DNA from: Otis tarda
Lineage: Eukaryota; Chordata; Aves; Otidiformes; Otididae
Direction: 5' to 3'
Length of the DNA: 64,000 nucleotides
Assembly: GCA_026413225.1 (NCBI GenBank)
Contig: CM048591.1
Span: 76,682,009 to 76,746,008, forward strand
Shown: one piece after another, positions 36,816-49,322 of the stretch
How the letters are laid out: each line of letters starts with the position of its first letter
Position numbering within the stretch: position 1 is the stretch's first letter
Position numbers and translations under genes: made by a program
Notes under the pieces: model-generated
Databases searched by the model: none
The model's input: the letters and a program-made list of their open reading frames with translations, nothing else
Told to the model about the DNA's origin: nothing

Positions 36816-37639
36816 ATTCTGACTCTTTGATTCAAAAAAAAGTAGTTTCCCCATGTTTTAACTGATTCTTCAGCCCAGGAAAATATTAATAACTTTTTGG
36901 CACAGAGTCAGGAAAACACCCAAGTTTGGGATTGCACTTGAAGCGATGCTGAAGCGTTACTCTCCTCAGGGTGAGATTTCACCTGAGGTGCACGGTTGGG
37001 CGCTTCCCTGAACCGGGACCTGGCGTGATGCTGCAGCCGCGCTCGGTGCCGGTCCCGTGTTGGAAACCTGCGCAGCTTGCAGAGCTCCAAGTTAGAGGCT
37101 GCGTGCGCAGAGAAGAGGCCTGAGGGCACTTTGTGAGGAAAGATAAGCAGCCACCAGTGCAGGGATATTTGGGGGCTGCGGCAGCGTCACGCAGCGCGGT
37201 GTGCAGAGCACGGATCGTCCCGAGCTCCACCACATCAGGACGGGTTTGTCAAGCTTTTCAGTGCGGGGGGAGAGTGGTTCCCAATTATTTTACACAAGTT
37301 TGGCCTGTCTTCCATCCTCTACTCTGTGTGTGTGAGCGTGAAGCTTTTCCACCTCTCAGCCAAGACTTGACTTTCAGTTATTTTCTTTCAGCTTTGACAT
37401 TCTCTATGCTGAATTCAGCATCAAGACACTACTCTTGTAGGAATCACCTGGAGATCAGGTTGTAGCTGCCTGTCCTCATCTGGGCTCAATGGACGTGGAT
37501 GAAGTTGTAACTGAGCTCTGAAACTCAGTTATGGTTTTTAACTCTATAAACCAAGAAAATAGCATAAAGCAGAGAGACTTGTGTAGTAAGAGTTTACACT
37601 GGCGACTCAAGACGCACCTAAACTCTTGTCCTAGCTGGA
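36816..37639. other. Unique non-coding stretch
   Basis: No gene or repeat recognised. Confidence 0.5.
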
Positions 37640-37940
37640 AGATCTCCAGCTCGGGAGCATCCCCTGCAGCGGTAGGGCTGTGCCGTGCTGTGCCGCGGCG
37701 GTACCCCGGCTGGGGAAAGGGCTGCAGCGCCCCCGGCGCTGCCCCGCCTGTGGAAAAATGGGGGGGGGTCCACATCAGGTGGTCCCACAGGGTGATAAGA
37801 TTGCTGGCGTGAGCTCACGCTGTTCCCTGCCAGGCTCCTCGCCCCGCGCATCTCCCGGTCCCCGTCGTTGTCCCAGCCATGGGAGATCACCTGATCCTGG
37901 CAGCCGTGCTGAGCTGCGTGCCTGGGTGCGTACCCTCACA
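37640..37940. promoter_or_regulatory. CpG-dense patch
   Basis: CpG sites are frequent, for example GTGCCGCGGCGGTACCCCGG and CCCCCGGCGC, against a CpG-poor background. A G run (GGGGGGGGG near 37760) could form a quadruplex. A short frame with a good start context follows at 37879. Promoter function is inferred only. Confidence 0.35.
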
Positions 37941-37971
37941 GAGTGATGGGAAGAGCGCTCCAGATAAATAA
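37879..37971 (+). other. 30-codon open frame with signal-peptide-like start (unproven)
   Basis: The ATG lies in a strong context (CAGCCATGGG), at the edge of the CpG-dense patch. The peptide begins MGDHLILAAVLSCVPG, with a hydrophobic core followed by a small-residue cleavage-like site, then a short polar tail to a TAA. A possible splice donor (CCTGG|GTGCGT) lies in the frame at about 37925, so it could also be the start of a longer spliced secreted protein. No family is recognised and chance cannot be excluded. Confidence 0.15.
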
Positions 37972-40900
37972 CTAACTATTCCCCTTCCCTCTTCACACTG
38001 GAGCTCAAGCAAAGACCAGACCTCTAAGGTTTGGAACAATTCGGTTAATATTTTTTTTTTTTCCTCTTTCTTCTTCGCATGCGTGTCTGCGTGATGCTAG
38101 GCTCCAACCAGCAGCGACCTGCTGCAGTGCTGCACGTCGTCTCTGGTCCTTGGAGCTTGGTTGGTCTCCTGCAGCTTGGAACAATGGCCTGGCACGCCCG
38201 CTCCCAGGGGCTCTCCCTCTGGGACCGCGGCCCCGGCACGCTGCCTGCGACGGCTCTGAGCAGCGCCAGGGAGAGGGGTTCTGTGCAGCACCCAGCTCCC
38301 CCCGCACAAAACTAATCCCCCAATGCTCAGAAGCAAAGGGACAGATGCCACCACCAAAATGCCATCTGAAAAATCAGTATTTCTCCCTCGGTGCTTTTTC
38401 TTTCCTTCTTTGAAAGTAACAGCTCTTTTCCACACTTTTTTCCAGCCTACTTACTTCTAACTATGAGGTTAAATTTAAAAAAAAAATGAAGTAGAATTTT
38501 TTTTTAATCTAGTCCTCCAGAAAAACAAGAATATTATGAGCTTAGAGATAAAACCGTCCGAGTCGGGGACAGTCTTGGTTTTACGAGGTCCCTGCCATCA
38601 TGGGTCCCTTCGCTGTGCCTGTGCGCTGTGGGTGACATCGGCACCAAAAAATCTGTGTACAAATGTGGGAACGGGGTAAAAAGTCTGCTGCCGTGACAGG
38701 AAAACCCGTGTCAGCTAGAAAGGCTGATGACCACGAGTGGGGCTGAAGACATCTGCTGAGAGCGGGGTTATCGGCTGGACGAACCCGCTGGTGCTGAGTC
38801 ACGGTCTGCCCAGGGAGAGTTTGCTGAGTCACGGCTTGCACAGGGCTTCTTCCTGCCCCGCCCCAGCGGCTGAATTACACGGGGCTCCGCCTCGATTTTT
38901 TATTTTTTTCTCCTCCCACATTTGCTCCAAAGCCTAGCAATCTTCCAGAGGAAAAATTAAAGATTTTTCAAATTTATTTTTTTCACCTTGGGAAACGCAG
39001 CATTGCAGCAAAACGTGTAACCCACCCAGAAAAGTGACCTTTCATCCCCAGGGGAGTTAATACGCGCTTAACGAAGAGCGCGTACCGGCCACGCATGGAG
39101 GCAGCTGAAGCTGGCTGTGCCCATCTGCCTCAGTTCAGCGGGAAAACTGAAGTTTGACTCTGCAAGCTTTGGAACAAAGGTAGCAATACAGCAGATAAAG
39201 CAGTGTTTCATGTTTCCAGTGATGCTCCAGCTGCTTTGTATGGCCGCAGCAGACAAATTTATTTAATATTTGTGAATAAACGTGCATCATCTGATTCAGA
39301 TTTGCAGGCAGGCGTTGGTTTCTGAGGTGACCTACACAGGAAGGGCGCCTGCATCCTACCGTAGCCAACCTGGAATAACCTGTCTGAGCATCCGACCTGT
39401 GCTGATCCCTCCGGTGCTGCTATTTGTGAGCCTAGCCTGATTTTAAAAGTCCTTCTGAAAAGAGCTGGCTAGGTTTCCCACGGTGCTGGAATTCTTCAGT
39501 GATGGGCTGTAGGAGGCACATAACCAGGGCCACAGGACAAGTGCGAAGTTGTGAGATGGGCTGGTGGCAAATGGGGGAAAGCTGTGGCTGGGAGAGCTGA
39601 GGACAAGAGGTGTTTTTCCGAGTCTGCCGGGGTGTTCACGTTGAACCGGGGCAGCAGGATAGCAAAGGAGGGAGCGAGGGAATCGAGGGCCAAATTCTCC
39701 TTCGGATTGCAGGATGCTGTCTGTTGGAACACCCCAGGGAGATCTCAGATGTGTCTCCTGGGGCTGGAACTGGGCAGGAAATGAGAAAGAAATAGAGGAC
39801 TCCTGGTTGCCTGCACTTCCAAGGCAGCGCGGCAAAGCCTCGGCAGTGGCTCAGGTCACTCGGCTGTCGTTATCTGCAGAGTTCAAACCGACACGTGCTG
39901 GCACTTCCGTCAAAAGGCTCACTCCTGCCCTCCCGGCCCCTGGCCATGCAGGGCAAAGGGGCTGACGAAGCAGAAAACAAACCAGCAGAAGGGTCCATTT
40001 TAGCCTGTGCCAATTCTTTGAGTGGTTTGCTCCATGACCAGAGCATTCTGTCCGGCCCGTTCCCCAACGGCCACGGCTGTCGGCCCATTTTGGGAACAAC
40101 GGGGGCAGCTGCTCCGTTCCAGCCAGGATCGCGGCCTGAGAACTGACCTGCGTGGTTTTATTGTGTAAGTACGGATGTCATCTTCAGGTCTGCTTCATTT
40201 GCTACTTTATTTTTTTCTCTTCTACTTGTCAGGCAGGTATTTTTAAACCCTCAGTGGTAATGCTAGCTCCTTGGAAGTCATCTCTTTGTCCATGGTGTAT
40301 TTAAAATCCTCTACTTCTCTGATCTGACAGATAGTTTCAGTAAAAACTTCAAAAAAATGAAGCAGTAACCAAAACTTGCCAGCTTGCAGACCACAGCCCC
40401 CACCCGTAATAAATCCTTATCAAAGGTAGGACAGCTGGCTCCTTTCAAAACCACAGCCAGCCTGATATAACCAGAACCATAATTGGCACAGTGGCTCCAC
40501 GAAGATACTCATTTCACCTTTTTCCAGCTTCCCACTTTATCAGCAGCCAGCGCCTCTGCAGCGCACGGCGTTCCCATTCCCATCTCCTCGAGGCAATGGG
40601 CGTTCTCCAACTGCCAGGTCACGCCAGCGCGCCGGAATAGCAACGGGGAGAAAAAGGCATCGGGAGCGCTTGGCAATCCTGTTGCTGGCAGGGAGCTGCC
40701 TGTAGGACGGTTATAGGAGTGTCTACCAGAAATAAATGCTTTCCCAAGGGAAACAAGCACTCGCCCTTAGCAAACGGAGCCACAACCTCTCCTTTCCAGG
40801 AGCTTTGTCCTTGCTGAGGTGCTCTGCTCCTGAGGCTTCCCCTGGGACTGCAAGTGAAAGGGATACACGAAACATTTTGGGATCCACGAGACTTTTTGGG

Positions 40901-41968
40901 ATCAGACCCCGCGCAGCCCCTGAGCGATGAAATTCAGGCTATCATTCGAACACACTTGGAAATTTTCCGTTTGCAGGAGTCAGTGTTTGATTTCCACACC
41001 AGCCCCGGACTTTGCGGTTTTGCTGGCTGATTACAGCCCACGTTGATGTGGCTCGGAGTGCCCCGGCTCCCCTGTTAACAACCGCAGCCTCGCTGCTCCG
41101 CTAACGATAGCGAGCCATTGTTAAACCAGACTAATTGCTTGATTATTAGAGCAAACACTTTTAAAGCAAAAGCTGCCAAGGATTTAGCTTTGTCCTCTGT
41201 TTGCTTAAGAACTCCTGGTTTGAACGTGCTGTCGCCTGCTAAAAGCACGGTACGGTACGTTTGCCAGCAGCGGAGGCTGGCGAGCACCGTTTGTTCTTCC
41301 CATTAGTTTGTGTTTTCACAAACCGAACATGACAGGCGGTCTCCAGCTGATTGCTGTTGTTGAGGGTTGGTACATGAAAGCTTCCCAAGCTGCAGCAGAC
41401 TGCTGAAAGGCAGCACCTTCTCTACCGAACGCCTCAACCACCAGAACCGCAAAAAGAAATTGCCGTTGTGTTAAACCCAGAAGAATTTATTCCACAGTCA
41501 GAGCTCTTAAAGCAGCTGGGTCAGTCCAGGCTAAGTGCTCCAGCCCCTCAGCAAGATGAACTTGCACTGGGTTGAAATCAATATTAAGCATCACATGTTT
41601 TTTCTTCAAGAATGACACATTTTTGCAAGGTTTTGTCTTTGTTAAGACTTCCACTAGCCAAGGCTAACCTTGGCTAACCACACCAAGCCATGTGTGAAGA
41701 GGTTTGTCCCCTTCCTGCAATGAAGTGTCAGCTGTTACAGCACGCATTCTTCGGCTGCCTGGTTTTTTCCATTAGATGTAAAGCCAACGCCGGTACCTTT
41801 GAGTACGCACACAGTTTCTTCCCCATGTGCTGAACAAACACTGCTCTTAAGCGATCCAGGAGCCAGAGTCCTGAGCTGCTATGTGACTCCTCTGCATGCC
41901 CAAGTTAGGCAGTACAGAGGAAATAAGTAATCTTTTAAACTCCGGCTTAAGAAGACATAGACATGATG
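37972..41968. other. Unique non-coding stretch
   Basis: No gene or transposon recognised. Short poly-T and poly-A runs near 38047, 38470 and 38497. The block around 41105-41200 is AT-rich and conserved-element-like. Confidence 0.5.
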
Positions 41969-42505
41969 TCACAGAATCACAGAATCTTTGAGGTTGGCAG
42001 AGGCCTCCAAGATCATCAAGTCCAACCGTCAGCCCAACACCACCATGCCCACTAAACCCTGTCCTGCAGTGCCACCTCCACACGCTCTTTGAGCACTTCC
42101 AGGGATGGTGACTCCACCACCGCCCTGGGCAGCCTGGTCCAGCGCCCGACCACTCTGTCAGTGAAGAAGTGTTTCCTGATCTCCAACCTAAACCTCCCCT
42201 GCCATTCCCTCTCGTCCTGTCACAAGTTATTTGGGAGAAGGGACCAACACCCACCCCCCTACACCCTCCTGCCAGGCAGTTGTACAGAGCGATGAGGTCT
42301 CCCCTCAGCCTCCTCCTCTCCAGGCTGAACAACCCCAGCTCCCTCAGCCGCTCCTCATCAGACTGGTGCTCAGACCCCTCACCAGCTTCGTTGCCCTTCT
42401 CTGGACGCGTTCCAGCCCCTCAACGCCCTTCTTGTGCTGAGGGGCCCAACACTGCACACAGCACTCGAGGTGCGGCCTCACCGGTGCTGAGCAGCACCAG
42501 GTGAT
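41969..42505 (-). mobile_element. CR1 LINE, 3' UTR plus reverse-transcriptase C-terminus, minus strand
   Basis: The octamer tail (CACAGAATCACAGAATC) and the reversed 3' UTR (AGATCATCAAGTCCAACCGT, then CACCACCATGCCCACTAAAC) mark the 3' end. Further along, the minus strand still encodes the end of the CR1 polyprotein: [14 protein letters not shown] and [12 protein letters not shown] in one frame, then [17 protein letters not shown] in another. A frameshift near 42340-42370 separates the two, so the copy is dead. The subfamily differs from the GGTTGCTCAGAGCCCCGGCC type. It is the longest CR1 in the window but still strongly 5' truncated. Confidence 0.93.
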
Positions 42506-43439
42506 ACCCGCCCTTACCTCCCTTTCCCATCCACTCCGCAGACTCAGATTTGTGGCGGCTTGGCTTTGCTTTCTGCGGGTGCTGCAGCTTCTGTGGGGGT
42601 GCAAGTCCTCCCAGAGCCTCTCCTGCTTCACGCCAGCCCAGTGTAGATGCAGACACCTTTCCTAGTTGTAGAAAATTCAGTGTAACAGAAAGTCCTGTAC
42701 AGGACCGTGGGTCTGCAGCTTGGCTTTCTCAGTTTCACAGCTGATTTCTCACCTGATGTTTATTTGACGCTTCAGCTCTCGCTGGGCAGATTTCTAGTGC
42801 CTCTGGTCATCTTCAATGCTTACGCCGGCCCAAATTGCTCCAAAAGAGAGAGAGAGATTGACAAATACTTTTAAAGTATGGTGTATGATGGGTGACCCTG
42901 CTGTCCAAGGATCTCCGCACGAGCCAGGTAGCCACACAGTCAGTGCGGGACGGTGACATTCTTGTTTGGTGACAGGCAGCTGGAAGGGCTGGGGGACCCC
43001 ACCGGAGGGTGTGAGCAGATCGTACAAGCACTTTGGAGTTAACCTGTGCTGGACCTTGGTGCAATTATTTCTGTTTGGTCAGCGGTAACTGATGTGCTCG
43101 ATGAAAAGCAGTCTGATCGAATGTAATATTGGAAAACCTTCCTGGAAGTAGCCGGGGACGCACGGCTGGCAGCGTGTGGGAGGACACGCTGTACCACCCA
43201 CAGCTCTTGCCATCCCCTCTGGACGTGTCTCGGTGGGGGTTCAGCCCCACGTCCGTCCCGGGCAGTGCTGAAGCTCGGGCATTCACCTTCCTGCACCGTG
43301 CCCCGTGGGCCGCTCATGGCTCCTGCTACCGGAGCCGCACCAGCAAGCACACGTCCTCCTTCTTTTCTGGTTTAGTGCTGATGTTGGAGGGAGACAAGGT
43401 TTTGACCGTGCTTTGGTGTAAACTGCCTTCTGTTCGCAG
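42506..43439. other. Unique non-coding stretch
   Basis: No gene recognised. An AGAGAGAGAGAG microsatellite at about 42846-42857. The stretch ends with a moderate acceptor, CTTCTGTTCGCAG. Confidence 0.5.
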
Positions 43440-43770
43440 GGTTGGGCAGCCTCCAGGCTCTACGTGTGCTGAGTCTTCTGCTCCGGCGAAGGTGTCGTGC
43501 CCCGGGATGTGCTGCCGCGCAGATCACGGAGTGGTGTGACCGTGGCCACGTCGCCTCTCAGGAGCCACCTGGCCACCACGCCATAGGCCCTGCCCGCCTG
43601 CCTCCCCCTTCCCCACCGGGACGCCCCGGGCTGCACCTGAGCTGGCACTTGGTGGTGGGGAGCCAGGAGCAGGAGAAGGCAAGCGTCAGCTCTGCTTGTG
43701 GCTTCTCGCGCCGAGCCGGGGCGATGCGTTTCAACGCAAAGGCGTGGAGCCATGGGAATGAGAAAAGACC
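43440..43770 (+). other. Exon-like GC-rich block with open frame (unproven)
   Basis: The block is preceded by CTTCTGTTCGCAG and followed by AAGACC|GTAAGTCC. The frame starting at 43442 stays open throughout (about 110 codons). The predicted peptide is rich in Arg, Pro and Gly and has no recognisable domain. GC-rich DNA keeps frames open by chance, and part of the opposite strand (43460-43753) is also open, so coding is doubtful. A non-coding exon is equally possible. Confidence 0.22.
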
Positions 43771-46700
43771 GTAAGTCCCAGGTTTAGGAGGAGCAATGTC
43801 AGTGTAGTGAACCTAGTGAAAATCCAGGAGGAGTGGAGGCTGAAAGTGTTTCTGTAACCGGCTGGGACTGTATCCTGTACTCCACAACTCGCCTGCCGAA
43901 ACGGGGTCTCTCGTGCTGTGGTGCCTGAGCTCCGTGTCGGCACCGCTCCCATGGGATGGGCAGCCCGCGGCTCGCCACCGCAGCCATCACTGCTGGGAGC
44001 ACATCTCCTCCTCCCTCCGTCCTCTCCCAGCCCAGCTGTCCAAGCTGCCCTTTCCAGCACAATTTGCATCTCGTTAAGTACCGACAGGAATTGTAAGCAA
44101 CTTCGAGGTCATTTTTGCTTCAGGAATGAATAAATAAATGATGATGTTTAACATAATCAATGCGGCCTGAAGCCAACACAAATATTAGACGGGAGCTGTA
44201 AACCCAGAAAGCCACAAAATGCAAACGATGTGCGCCGCTTCGCCTCGCCGTCGCTGCAAACCCTGCTGCGCATCAGCCCCTGCCAGTCTCGAACATCTCC
44301 CCTTTTCGGAAACAGCTGCCTTATGCTTCACTCATTTTATAAAAACCATTTAACTCCGCAGCAGCTGGGCGCCTGCTCGTGCACGTGCGAGGCGCGTGTG
44401 TACCCCTCCTCGTGCGATGCCGCTGCACCTCACCGTGCAGCACCCGCTGTTCCATCCAAATGTGAAATACTGTTCTGGCACAACCTAAAATACAGCTCTC
44501 TCCCCGAGTCTGTGTTTTCTGATGATACAGGTTATTTGTGTGATCATTTTCAAAGATGCATTTTCATCAAACTGATGAAAAGTCCCTGACAGGCAAGTTT
44601 CCAACAGTACTGGTGCACCCTCATTTAAACTAATTTGGCTTGTGTGTGTAGTGATGATTCTGTGCCAAAATTTACTTTTCCAATTGACTCTTTCATTTAT
44701 TATTAGCACTCTGCTTACTCAGGCATTAGCAACTGAGGGTTGGATGACATTTTAAAGTATTAATCTTAGAATGCATTTAATAATCCAGGTGGTCTTTTTC
44801 CAATAAATACTCAGAAGATCCGGTATGAATTTAGGCTGCGGTTTCAAGTAATTCGCGTCAATAGCGAGGGATGAAAACAACAACCTGTCTTAATGATTTA
44901 ACAGTTAATTTTTAATCCCTCTTCCGTAATTGGATGGCTCAGGTGCCTGGGGTGTTTCATCACCTGCAATCATGCCAGATGCGTTAACCGCCCGCGACGG
45001 GACCGCAAGATGGGAGGCGTGCGGAGGCGGACACAATCCTCCGCACAGCAGAGAACACTCCTGCCACGTAGATTTAGAGGATTTGGATTTTTTTAGTGCA
45101 ATGTAAAAAAAACAGGAAATAAGACTTTCAAACCAATTGTCACAGGCTTCACAGGTTCCCCCCCAGCCAAACGTATCAAAACCTTTTTTTTTTGGTGAAT
45201 GCACAGTAACTTTAGCAATTTTTCCTCGTCATTTTGCAGACATCACAAAATTATGACCTGCATCTTCATTTCAGTTATGTTTGGTTGCAGCCCCTTCATG
45301 ATAGTATTGGTCCTAGACACTTCTACATATTCTGAAAATAAAAGGAATATAATGCACAAAAAAAATCTCTAAGTTAGAATTTTTTTTTAAATCAAATACG
45401 ACCACAAGATGACAGTAAGCAGTGGTGTGAGTGGTTATGCAAAGCTTTGAAAATTGAATAGTTTATTAGAATGTATTACAAAACCTTCTTAAGGTAAAAT
45501 TTCTTGTGTACAGAATAGCTGTTTTTGAGCATTTAATTAGTTGGGTTTTTTTCACTGAGGTTATTTTAACTTTCAAAACTGCCATATGAACTAGATGTTT
45601 AAATGGTTGTTGATGAAACACCCACCCAATGAAGGGCACCACAGAGCGTACATGGATCATTCCCTATTTCTGCACTGAACTACCTCATGAAAAATATTCA
45701 TATCTTTTGGGTTTCGTCTTCATAATCTTGGATGTTGTTGATTTGGCTTAGATGAATAATGCATTACAATGTCAATGCATTACAACTGTCATACCATGTC
45801 CTTCAGTTCAGCCTATGTCAGGGCAATTTCCAAGCTCAAGTACAGAATCAACAAATACTCATGAGTTTAACATCACAGGAAAAAGCTCATGCTGCGTAGG
45901 AATGTATAGAGATACCACATCTAACAGCTTAACCAGTGTGTTAGCAGCAAAAATTAAAGATAACACCTTTATGTAGCTAGCGATGAATCAGATCCTCCAT
46001 GCTTGTACATCTATTTTTCCACACACACAAGTTAAAAAAAAAAACCTCTAGCAAGTGTTTCTTTGTGTTGCCTCTCCCCTAATCCCACCCTTTATCTCTG
46101 CTGCGCCGGGCCGGAGCTGCAGGAACGGGTTTTGCAGTTGTTCGGTGAAGAGAAGGCACAGGCTGGATGTTGCCTGAGTGACGATAATATTTATGTTTTT
46201 TTGTCTTCTCCAGCATTTTGAGAGTGAAGGGACTGTGGCTTCACAAAATTTTCATTTTTATTGGAAATAGTCCTGAATTAATTTTATCAAATTAGGGATA
46301 AACCTGTTTCAACTGTTGCAGGCATAGTGACTTCTTCTGGAGAACCATCGCTTTACTGCTGTACCGGTCAAATGCAGTGTGGTGTACATGGAAGCCAGTA
46401 AGGAGGATGGTTAGTGTTTCTTTTAAGACTTTTCTTTTCTATTATCACTCTATAAAACAAGGTGAGTGGAAGAAAGCATATAAGAAAATTAACTTTTTTT
46501 TCCTCTGCATGCTTTACTGAAGAATCAATGAAATACAGTATCTCAGAACTCAAAACTGTTTTCTTGTTTTCTATGAAGCTTCACTTTTTATTAGCTCTAT
46601 GCAAGTCTATTTGCATATATGCGGTGCTGCTCTAAAAAATACCCCACCAAAAAGCACCAAAAAAATGAAAACCTACTGTGTTCCCTTTCCATCTAGATAA

Positions 46701-49229
46701 ATTCCAAGCAGGCATACCGAAGGAGAAAGGGAATGTTCTCACGCAGCTTGACTGCCGTTTTAAATGAGCGCAGGTGTACTTCAGAAATCAGGACAAAGAA
46801 CTTTCTGCACAAGTTAAAAAAAAAAAAACCGAAAGAATAGAAAAATAATTTAAATCAGTATATTGTGAACAATAATGTGCACATTGCTGTTACGTTAGGT
46901 AGTCAAAAATATATTGAGGTGGGTGCCCATTCATGAGGAACTTACAAGCCTACCAAGAACTCAACTTTGCATACTTCAATTTGCACATATAAATTATCAT
47001 GTGTTAGAGCTTTGCAAACCATCTTGACTGAAATAACTTGTGAAAATTCATCTGCACAGAAAAAAAGGGTGTGTAAGTACTTTTCATTGCATTCCATCAA
47101 TTTCGTGCAGAGATGCACATACATAAAACTGCACTAACAGGCAGATTGGTGCCTGACACTACATAACTCTGAGAGCGCAATGACGTTCTTAACGTGCCGG
47201 TTATGAAGGAGACATTTTAAACTGTGCGTGTAGTATTGGTATTTTGTACCCTGGTTTGGGAAGGAATAGGGAATTTATCCCAACATGGTCCAAGCATCTT
47301 GATCCATCCCCGGAACAATCCCAGACTTTTCCTCCGATTCTCCGCCCAGCTGGCTGGTCACCCGCTACCGTTCATCACTGATCTTGCTTTGACTCTGCAG
47401 CGAGCCCCCTGTCCTCTTTGTGGAGAGGTGGGAATATTGCTATTCAGAGGAAAGGAATTCAAAAGGAAGGAAAAAAAGGAACGTTACAGATTGTTAGGGC
47501 TCAGGGAATAACTCTGTTCTCTCCAGAAAAGAAAGCCCTCTGACACCTGCTAGCTTGCTCTTGCCTCAAGGCAATAAAGGGAAATGGAAGTGTGCCAGCG
47601 TACGGGCAGTGATGTTGGTGTGTGTGTACTTCATTAATATTTACAGTCAAAATACATAACGCTGTGAAGGCTTTAAAGCTGTCTGTAAAGAGGGCACACT
47701 CAATCCACAGTTAAAATGCACAACATTAAATGAAGCCTTGTGTCACCAAATAGCCATTAAACAGCATGCGAACGAATCTCCATGTAAGGGACAATTTATT
47801 ACGTAACCATCCTTGCACGAATCCCGCAGCATCTCTGGGGCGCTGGCAGGCGCAGGGCGCAGGACTCAGCCCCCGTCCGACCCACTCGGCTCTCCGGGAC
47901 GGCTGCGCTCTCCCCGTGGGCTGCGGCGTTCCCTCCATCAGCCTTCTATACCCAACGTAATCTCGTTAAACCCTTGCATTACCAAATTATAACGCATTTA
48001 CCGTTAGGTGAGTAGCTTTTTAAAACAGTGGGGATTCTTTTAACTCCCCTTACTGAAGTTTAAGAGAAACTGCAAATATTGTATTGATGCATTGTGCCAA
48101 TAAAAAACACAAGTCTTGACAACCTCCCTAACCTGAACGATGAGTTGGATTCCGATGGCGCAGAAAATTAGAATGGGAGCATGACAGCGTATACAAAAAA
48201 GAGGAAAAACCTAGAGGAAAAACATTTAATGTCCTCTTCTCTCTCCAGCAGATTTTTATATCATCTGTAGGCAGCAGAATTCTGGATGTGATCACAAAAC
48301 TTCACACACGGAGAGAAATATGTACATACGTTGTGACTGCAAATTTTTGTGGCGGCGTGTTCATCCAACAAGCTGACTTACTCATGGGCAGCATTGCTCT
48401 GAGCACTGCCAACCTCACATCACAAGACAGAAAAAAACAGAGATATGGCCCGTTCACACCCTGCCGAAGTCAAGGGGATGTTTTCAGTTCTCGGCATAAT
48501 CCGCCTGCTAAAGTTGGTGAGTTGCCTTGTTAGTGTCCATGCAATTTCCTGGAACCTGGCAGAACAGTTCTGGAGACGAGCCGCGGGCTGGGCTCACACG
48601 CGCATGGCCACTCATGACATATCTAGCTTTCTAATAGCGTGTAATTTTAAATACTATTTCTGCCACAGTAGCCCAAATACATGGATCTTTACAGTGATTT
48701 TCCCAGTGAGGACCATGGTACTGTTAAACTCTTTCCCCAAATAATTAACATTCAAAACCCCCACATTAATACAAGCATGATTTCTAAAAGAAGTGTAAAG
48801 AATATATTTACCTTCAGCTGTATTTGAAGACATCTCTCATTAATTTTCAGTGGTTTAATCCATGTGTACCAGGAGTGAAACAGTAAAAATAATTTCACGT
48901 CTGAGCTTTCAGAAATCCGTCTCTCCTGTTTTCCTGGAAATGCTTGACGGGGTTGTGTTACCACATCACCTCTGCTGCAGATAATTACTTCTAGGAAATG
49001 CATGAGGGAGAAATGCTTTGTTGAAGTTGCACAGCCTAACATAATTTTACGTACCTGCTGGAGTTCAGGACCTTTTGGCGTGAAGAGGAGGACCTGGGTC
49101 GGCAGAGCTCCAGTGGCATCCAAAGCAGACGCGCATCTCACCTAAGCACCCGCATTGGTTTCAAACTGCTGGTTTTGGCCAAGGAGCATCCTCCATGGGT
49201 GGCTGCTCATGTGTTTCTGTAGGCCCCGG
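43771..49229. other. Unique non-coding stretch with conserved-element-like blocks
   Basis: No gene or transposon recognised. AT-rich blocks at about 44740-44935 and 47620-47815 contain repeated TAAT and ATTA cores and few CpGs. Simple A or T runs occur at about 45184, 45382, 46033 and 46814. Confidence 0.45.
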
Positions 49230-49322
49230 GGGTCCTCCAGCCGCTCCCCTGACCCGCTGGCCACGCTGCTGGTGGTGCAGCCCAGGATGCGGTTGGCTTT
49301 CTGGGCTGCAGGCGCACACGTG
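49230..49322 (-). mobile_element. CR1 LINE internal fragment, minus strand
   Basis: GACCCGCTGGCCACGCTGCT followed by GTGCAGCCCAGGATGCGGTT and GGCTTTCTGGGCTGCAGGCG is the reverse of the CR1 part between the coding end and the 3' UTR. No tail is attached, so this is a broken internal fragment. Confidence 0.8.
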
